Assembly (NCBI GenBank): GCA_000467715.1
Contig: AJFK01000019.1
Location: 1-64,000, forward strand
DNA length: 64,000 nucleotides
Direction: 5' to 3'
DNA from: Hysterium pulicare CBS 123377
Taxonomy: Eukaryota > Ascomycota > Dothideomycetes > Hysteriales > Hysteriaceae
Shown here one piece after another: positions 57,016 through 64,000 of this stretch (its first letter is position 1; the number at the start of each line of letters is the position of its first letter). The notes beneath the pieces were generated by a model. The model ran no database searches and was not told the origin of the DNA. It worked only from the letters and a program-made list of their open reading frames with translations. A program made the position numbers and the translations under genes.

Positions 57016-60000
57016 TGTGAGTCTTGCAAGAGCAGGGAGGGAAGACTTCAAGGAAAGTAGTCGCGCTGATTCGAAGGGGAATGCAGCCAGACAAATTGAG
57101 CAACGAGCGATGACAAGGCCGTAAAGTAAGTGCAGATGCGCGCGCGCGAAGAGCCCACCACCTCCGCGCGGGATTGAAGGGTTCAAGGAAGGAGACAAAC
57201 GAAACGAACGAGAGTCGGGAAACGAAGAAAGAACAAGAGAAAGAAGAGCGCAGCATCAAGAGGACCTGTGGCGGGTCATGCCAGCAGGCAGAGAAGTCAA
57301 AAGTGACTTGCCATATGAGGCTGGAAGGACAGTTGTAGGAGAAATTACGGGGAGTCGCGCAAAGTGTAGGGGACTTCTTCGCGTCCGCTTTCTAGGGTTA
57401 ACTATGTTTTGCTGCGTTTTGCATCTGCATTAGCTTTGATAAACATCTCGACTCACCACCGCGCGCAATCAATTGGCCGCCGACTCTGCCTGCAGTCAGT
57501 GCAGCTCTCCTGCATATGAGGCTTGGGCTGTGCAAGGCCCTCCAGCGTCTCTTGCGGGCTCGTCGTCGTCGCGGGCATTTTTGAGGCTCGAGAGATGGCG
57601 CAACGCGCCAGGGACCCCCCCACTAAAAACGGTTCGTACGCAGTCTCACAGGGAGCTGCCTGATACATCTGGTTCCCGGTCACGGCCGTCTTGTTTCGTG
57701 TCTGTGCTGCCGTTGCTGTCTGAGCTTGGGAGTCTTGCATCGCTCCCTCATCGTGAGCTCTCCCCCCGCCAGTGACGCCAGCAATCTGGGCAGCTCCCAC
57801 GACGGAGCAGCGGAAGTCGATCGGGGTGCCATCGTCAAGCCCCTGGTCAGCCGGATTCGGGATTCCGCGTCGTAACGGCGGGTTCAACAGCAGACTCTGC
57901 CCATCTGCACCAGACTCGAGACGTTGTCTCTGCTTGTCTTTATACCTTCACAGCCGGCCTTCGTCTCATAGTAGCTTCGACAACGGCAAATCACTGCGAG
58001 CCCGTGGTCATGCAACGCCACGTAGCACCAATGGTCCACACTCTCTGGTGAAAATATGAGTCTATAAATCCCCAGTCTAGATAATCTTTCCTATGTTAAC
58101 ACGAACCATCATCGACATCGACCCGCTTTGCGACACCCGCGGCATAATACTCGACAATAGTATTGCCATCTCGGAACGAATGCACGAGCTGGGCGCATGT
58201 TGCTGATCCCTGAGCTTTACCCATGCAGCAGAATCATGTTACAGATTGACAGCTTACTGGCTAAATGTGTAGATACTTCACTATCTCATATGCAGGAACA
58301 GTCTCAGCTTTAAACTTTTCCTGCAATTACTATCCACGCCGTGGAGAGCCGACCATTCATTCCTTGATGAATTGATCGGCGAATTCACCTCAGCCAGGAA
58401 ATCTAAGCGCCACTACTATCTTTATCTTGAAGCCTAGTTGATGTTCTCATCTATTTCCCCTTGCAACTACATAGGCGAATGCACCTCGTTTGGACCAGAC
58501 TTCGTTGGAAGCGGACAGTTTCCAGGTGCGTGTAAGTTGCTTGTAAATCTATAACAGGGACGTGCAGGTAACAAGAGAGTATATTTGTAAGTCCTGTGGC
58601 TTCAACCTGGAATATTACGAAAGTGGTAATTTGTAGCTCTAGTGTGTCTGGCCCTATCACCGGAGCTGAGAGAGGTCTACGTGGATCATTTGGGCTCAGC
58701 GAAGGCCACAAAAGCCAGTTGCCCTAGTCAAGCAAACCCAGAAAGTGCTTAGGTATATAAAGCCTGTGCACGTCTTATTCCGAAAAGGTTTACGTTTACA
58801 AGCAATGTATGCACACCCCAGTTTCCCAACACCATGGCAGTGTCAGCTTTCATCTATTACCCGCCGAATTCGTTGCTGGAGTTGGGCTATCTCAGCAGTT
58901 TTTGTCGAGATGCATAACCTTAGGAACAATGCATTATATGAGCAGATGCTCTACTGAACTACGCACAGCTTGACAGTCCCCTGGGTCAATCCTGTTCCTA
59001 GAACCTGGCGAATGGTCCCTCTACAAAGAGCAGCAGGCTACCCCATGAGCCAATGATTCATATGAACTGGCTGGTTATTATGCCGAGCCGTAAGGAGCAC
59101 GGCAAGCATTGATTTAGAGACCTGGGGTACGAATACCCTTGTCTTATACCGCGTAAAGGAGTAGGAATCCCCTTGGTTACGTCTTTGAACTTGGGCTTGA
59201 GAAATAGACAATGATTGTCGTATCGGACTAAAAGGCTCATATTGACCACCTTTTAGGGCGAAAGACATGGGCCATAGTGAGTGGCATCGTGTATGACATC
59301 CTTGAGGAGAGACTGTTGGTCTAAAAGCAAAGGTTATTGTACCTTACAGAAGACTTCGTTCGAAGCTGGTCTGAATGAGCGATAGTAACTAAAATCTGAC
59401 ACCACAGTTCATATTATTCACCGCAGAGATTTCCTTCGGGAAGCAACGGTGACTCCGCCGGACCCTGCAAAGCTCAGTTTTCGCAAATCGCAAAAGGCTA
59501 TTCATTCCAGGCAAAAGTATATACTCGCTTCATTCGTCGACGGCGACCTCGTCCTCCAGGTTAAGGTTCTCCTTTGCTTTTGATGCTGGTAACGCGCAAT
59601 TATTTTGCGAACGTAAAAAAGAACTCATGTATTCCTAAGTCCCACCTCTATAAGAACGGAAACAGTAGATATCGTTCTTACGATTGGTTTGTGTGGCTTC
59701 CAAGCCACCTTCTTCGGCATTCGGCATGATGATTGCCTTCAGAAATTTCCCCTTCACATCATGAAACCACTTGTAAATACACAAAGGAAACTCTTTTTCA
59801 AAGATTGACAGTATCGTCAGTGAATGTTTGATGGGCGCATGTGTGGCTCTGACCGTTGAAGGATATTCCAAGCTGGTTCTTGAAATAGTTCGTTAGCTGG
59901 GCGTGGGCGTGGGCGTGGTCGGAAAGTCGGAGCAGTGCTCTCTAGCCGAGATGGTTTGGCAAGAGCCGCATCTCATCTTCAAACACCTGGATTGTGTTGT

Positions 60001-60561
60001 ATCTACTTCGCACGGATCGAGTGCGCAGGGCCCCGAACTTTGCCAATCACCTCAATCGCTCGCAGGTGGTCGTCGAATGCCCGATCTTGCATAGAGCAAC
60101 TCCCTCTTAGCCCGCACCTGGGCAACCTGCAATCCGACCGCCATCCCTTCACCCTTGACGATTTCCTATGTCGAATGCAACGTTTCCTACCTTTCCTATA
60201 ATTCCTCGTATACGCACCATTTTCTCACCTCTGCTCTAGCAGATGCGACCCCACTACCTATAGCGCAGTTACTAGAACGGTCGGACACTCCTTTGCGACA
60301 GCCCAAAATTTGCCTCTCACTGCTCGTTGAAGTCCCAACTCTCCTACCGCTATTCCCATCAACGCCAAGCTAGTCACAGGCTTAAGATATCAAAAGCATT
60401 AAAGCTGCAGATTCATTCAGTACTGTAGGCGTGCCATGGTGGTTACGACTGGCGATATAGTCGCAATCGGAATCGCTTAGCGTGCCTCTATTCTTCAACA
60501 CCTCCTCTCTTCCACCGTCCAATCCTCCTCACAACCCTGTAGGCGAGGAATCTCAACCACA
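57016..60561. other. Long intergenic region between AT-hook gene and SET2
   Basis: 3.5 kb between divergent genes, without a convincing gene. The minus frame 57453-57887 (144 codons) is low-complexity and lacks motifs. Three GGGCGT hexamers in tandem lie at about 59899-59917. The final ~100 bp before SET2 are CT-rich, as expected of a fungal promoter. Confidence 0.4.
59899..59917 (+). repeat. Tandem GGGCGT hexamers
   Basis: Three consecutive GGGCGT units, about 650 bp upstream of the SET2 start, in otherwise unremarkable DNA. Confidence 0.7.
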
Positions 60562-63500
60562 ATGTCCGATAGCGAACCCGACAGGAAATCGGCTGAGCTT
60601 GAGCCTGAGCTCCGCGATATGAAGATTGAGGAAGGATCCTCTCAGGAGAGAGAAGGTGCGGAGACAATACAAGTGAAGCTGGAAGACGGTCAAGATCATC
60701 CACCAACGCCAAACGGAATCACCGTATCTACAAAGATAAAAACTTCAAGATCAGCAACACAGTCTCCAATCAAACAACCGAGTCCCAAGTTGTCCCCTTC
60801 AGAGATGTCGGAGCGCGAGGAGATTATCGGAGGAGACATCACCCTCAAGATGGAGCCAGGCAAAGCACCCAAGCTTTCCCGTACCGCATCGCAGAAAATT
60901 GTGTCCAAACCGGCGCAATTGTTCTCAGATCTGCCCGATGCGACAGACGAAGCTACTCGCACTTTTCAAGTTATCCCTGAAAGCTTATACGCCGCAAAGA
61001 ATATGGGTAGCACTGAGCATGCCCTTGAGTGCGACTGCGCTGAGGAGTGGGGTAGGTCTTCGACCATATTCATCTTTGCCATCGAAATTTGATCTAGATG
61101 CTGACTTGACCCGTAGATTCAGCTACAAAAACTAATCATGCCTGTGGTGACGATTCTGACTGCATTAACCGTGCGACGAAAATGGAGTGCGCGGGAGATT
61201 GCGGTTGCGGAGTAGCATGCCAAAACCAGCGTTTCCAGCGCAAACAGTGGGCCAATGTCACAGTCATCAAGACCGAAAAGAAAGGGTACGGTCTTCGAGC
61301 AAATGCAGATTTAAAATCGCACGATTTTATTTTTGAGTATATCGGCGAGGTCATCAACGAGACGGCGTTCAGGCGGCGCATGGTCCAGTATGATGAGGAA
61401 GGCATCAAACACTTCTACTTCATGTCCCTCAGCAAAGGCGAATTCGTCGATGCGACAAAGAAGGGTAACCTTGGACGCTTCTGCAACCATTCCTGCAATC
61501 CTAACTGCTATGTGGACAAGTGGGTGGTGGGTGAAAAACTCCGCATGGGCATATTTGCCGAACGGAACATCAAAGCGGGCGAGGAGCTGGTCTTCAACTA
61601 CAATGTTGATCGATATGGCGCGGATCCACAGCCATGTTATTGCGGAGAGCCAAACTGCACTGGCTTCATCGGAGGAAAGACTCAGACTGAGCGAGCAACA
61701 AAATTATCCCATACAACTATCGAGGCTCTCGGTATCGACGATGGGGATGGCTGGGACTTGGCAGTCGCAAAGAAACCTCGGAAGAAGAAGGTCAGCGAAG
61801 ACGACGAGGAATATGTCAACGATATTCAGCCCAAATCATTGGAAGAGAGTGGTGTCACCAAAGTCATGGCTGCCCTCATGCAATGCAAAGAAAAATGGAT
61901 TGCCGTTAAACTCCTCAGCCGAATACAACGCAGCGACGACGAAAAGGTCGGCCATCGTGTTATTCGCATGCACGGCTATACCATTCTCAAGACGATGCTT
62001 GCGTCCTTTTTGGACGATTTTAACGTCGTCTTGCAAGTTCTCGATATCTTGGACAAGCTACCCCGTATCACTCGCAACAAGATTCAAGACTCTAAGATTG
62101 AAGAGACAATAGAGAAGCTGAAAGGCTGTGGAGATGAACGTGTTGAGACGCAAGCCATCAAACTCCTGGACGCTTGGAGTAAACTTGAAATCGGGTACCG
62201 GATTCCGCGTATCAAGAGAGACCCAAACGTCGCAACCCCTGTTCGAATGGAACGGTTCGAGCGACGAGAGAAGATTCGGGAGAAATCTAAATCGCGGTCA
62301 CGATCTCCATCGGTCGATGCTCCAAAAGGCCCATCTGCACCGTCAGGCCCACGCTCTTCGTTGCCGCAGCGGAATGCCAATTTCTACAACGCTCCGCGTC
62401 CTCCATCTCGCCGCCCTCCTCCTTTCAACGCACTTCCTCCTGGTTGGTTCCAAGCGACATCTGAAAACGGTGCAACTTATTACTACAGTTCCAATGGGGT
62501 GACTCAGTGGCAGAGACCCACAATCCCAGCTGCCCAGCCACCGCCACCCCCTCCCAAAGAAAAGACCAATCAGCAAAAGCTCCAAGACATCATTCTTAGT
62601 ATAACGCAAAATGCAACGCCTAGAAATGAGACATCAGCATCGGCTACCCCTCAGCCTTCGACCGACAAGCCCAAGAAGGAGAAGAAGGGAGGAGATGAGA
62701 AGTGGAGGAAGTTGCCGGAAGACAAGAAGATGAAGATATATGAGAATACTGTAAGCTTCGCTCAACTTCACGGCATTGTGCTTGTTCTAATTTCCCACAG
62801 CTATTCCCTCATATAAAGACGGTAACAGATCACTACCGGAAAAAACTGGACAAGGAAGACGTAAAGAGATTAGCGAAAGAGGTAAAACGATTCCCCCCGA
62901 GCTACCGCACTTGACTAACTCTTCATTATCAGGTTGCTAAGAAGCTTGTCAGAGGAGATTTCAAATCGGGTCGTGTCCAAGATCCCACTGCGAAAATATC
63001 TTCCAAACACGAGAAATCAATAAAGAAGTTCGTCAAGGAGTTCATGGACAAGGCAGTGGCGAAGAAGGCAGCGCGGGACAAGGAGAAGGCCGCGAGAGCT
63101 GAGAGGAAGGCAAAGGAAAGAGCTGCAACGGGTGGTACACCGGCACTGAGAGACGAGGCTTCGGTGGAAACGCCCAGGGCAGACATCAAAGAAGAGTCAG
63201 ATGATGAAATGTTGGGCTTGTCGGACGATGAAGAAGATGCGTCACCGGCCGACTCATCAACGACGGACTTGAAGCGGAAGAGGGACGTGGAAACACCTTC
63301 ACAGGTTGATGATGATCATGCGTCGCCAAAGAAGTCCAGAACGGATACGCCGCCCGCTCCCCCGCCTCCGCCACCTCCTCCAGCAGAAGATATGCCTATC
63401 GATATGGAAGATGAGAGCTTCACCCCGATTGATGATGTCGCCGACTCATTTCATTCTGAAGCGCTAGACGCTGTCAATGGCCAACCGACTCACAGTAAGG

Positions 63501-63625
63501 GTCTTAATGGCCATCCTAGTCCGATGCAACTTGCGACGCCTCCAACAACGACAAACGGGTCATGTGAGCATGAGAGTAACGGAATTGAGTCCGGAAGACG
63601 TCCTGAGCTGATAGTGACCGAGTGA
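60562..63625 (+). CDS. set2: Histone H3 lysine-36 methyltransferase Set2
   Basis: Four exons, join(60562..61051,61117..62750,62801..62881,62933..63625), 965 residues. An acidic N-terminus of ~150 residues precedes the Cys-rich AWS domain (CDCAEEW...[12 protein letters not shown], about 158-205). The SET domain follows (about 209-326), with [11 protein letters not shown] at 284-294 and the catalytic-site Tyr325 in ELVFNYN. The post-SET motif CYCGEPNC is at 337-344. Next come a helical region, a WW domain ([12 protein letters not shown]...QWQRP, ~604-634) and the SRI domain (~705-790), which the two small introns interrupt. The SRI domain binds phosphorylated RNA polymerase II CTD, coupling H3K36 methylation to elongation. 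The C-terminus is acidic with a polyproline run. All expected domains are intact. Confidence 0.95.
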
Positions 63626-64000
63626 TCAGTTGCTCATGGGGCTTTCGAGAACGTCGTCATTCATTGGGTGGGTTTTCTTCCATTTTTTCTCCTTCTCCCT
63701 GTTCAAGCAGTCGGCAATCTTGCCGCTTAAAGCATTTTTATTATGGGCGCTCAAAGCATTGGATCCTTGCCGGGCGTTGTTGGCGCGTTACGGCTATCTA
63801 GGTGAATACATATAGGGCTGGACCGGGAAGTTTCATTCATATGATGCATTTTAAGGATCTGGTAGTGGTTAGGAGGTGCTGCGCTGGAAGGTGATGGGTC
63901 GGACTTGTATCATAATCTGCGCGGCGGCAGCATGTTGGGGGCGGGCATAGCTATTATCTGAATGAGCATTCGAGCAACCATATTTGTGGTGAATTGGCAA
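63626..64000. other. 3' flank of SET2
   Basis: 375 bp with a T-rich stretch soon after the stop. No gene is seen before the window ends. Confidence 0.45.

Noticed and set aside
57453-57887. 144-codon minus-strand frame
   Set aside because: Low-complexity composition, no motif, overlapping frames on the other strand and no splice continuity.
1-64000. Search for CRISPR arrays, rRNA, tRNA and an intact transposase or polyketide/nonribosomal synthase
   Set aside because: None was seen by eye. tRNA detection by eye is weak, so a tRNAscan-type search would be the decisive test.

Overview
The window reads as nuclear DNA of a filamentous ascomycete (Pezizomycotina). Genes lie on both strands, are split by introns of mostly 45-70 nt with GTAAGT/GTATGT-type donors, and encode single-copy fungal housekeeping proteins. 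Families such as the Chs7-like chaperone, a Sks1/Ran1-like kinase and a Laa1/HEATR5 giant support this. A leotiomycete-like genome is my guess, but no marker here settles the class. The first ~260 bases are almost pure A/T and look like the edge of a RIP-degraded or relic repeat block.

Left third (0.8-21.5 kb): a dense housekeeping region. TSC2 (tuberin, minus) is divergent from CSE1 (importin-alpha exporter, plus). A run of organelle genes follows: a DUF1640/CCDC90 mitochondrial coiled-coil membrane protein, a peroxisomal enoyl-CoA isomerase (C-terminal HKL), PET100 (cytochrome oxidase assembly, GC-AG intron) and a YebC/TACO1-type mitochondrial translational activator. Then comes the 2011-residue LAA1.

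Middle (22.9-44.0 kb): three minus-strand accessory genes (an unknown protein, an FAD-dependent aromatic-ring monooxygenase, a fumarylacetoacetate-hydrolase-family enzyme) form a possible small catabolic group. After them come SSL1 (TFIIH), a Chs7-like chaperone with an 8-nt microexon, an MFS sugar transporter with long hydrophilic ends, the protein O-mannosyltransferase PMT2 and the enolase-phosphatase UTR4, whose four introns are unusually long.

Right third (44.0-64.0 kb): sparser. It holds a Sks1/Ran1-like protein kinase behind a long pyrimidine-rich, uORF-containing leader, an F-box-like protein, a small single-TM protein, an AT-hook protein and a complete SET2 H3K36 methyltransferase. 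Long intergenic stretches carry only scattered short ORFs.

A palindrome centred on CCTAGG (TACCTAGGTA and close variants) recurs in intergenic DNA across the window. No CRISPR array, rRNA, convincing tRNA or intact transposon was seen. Exon boundaries were deduced by hand from splice signals, reading frame and protein-family continuity; no alignment was run.
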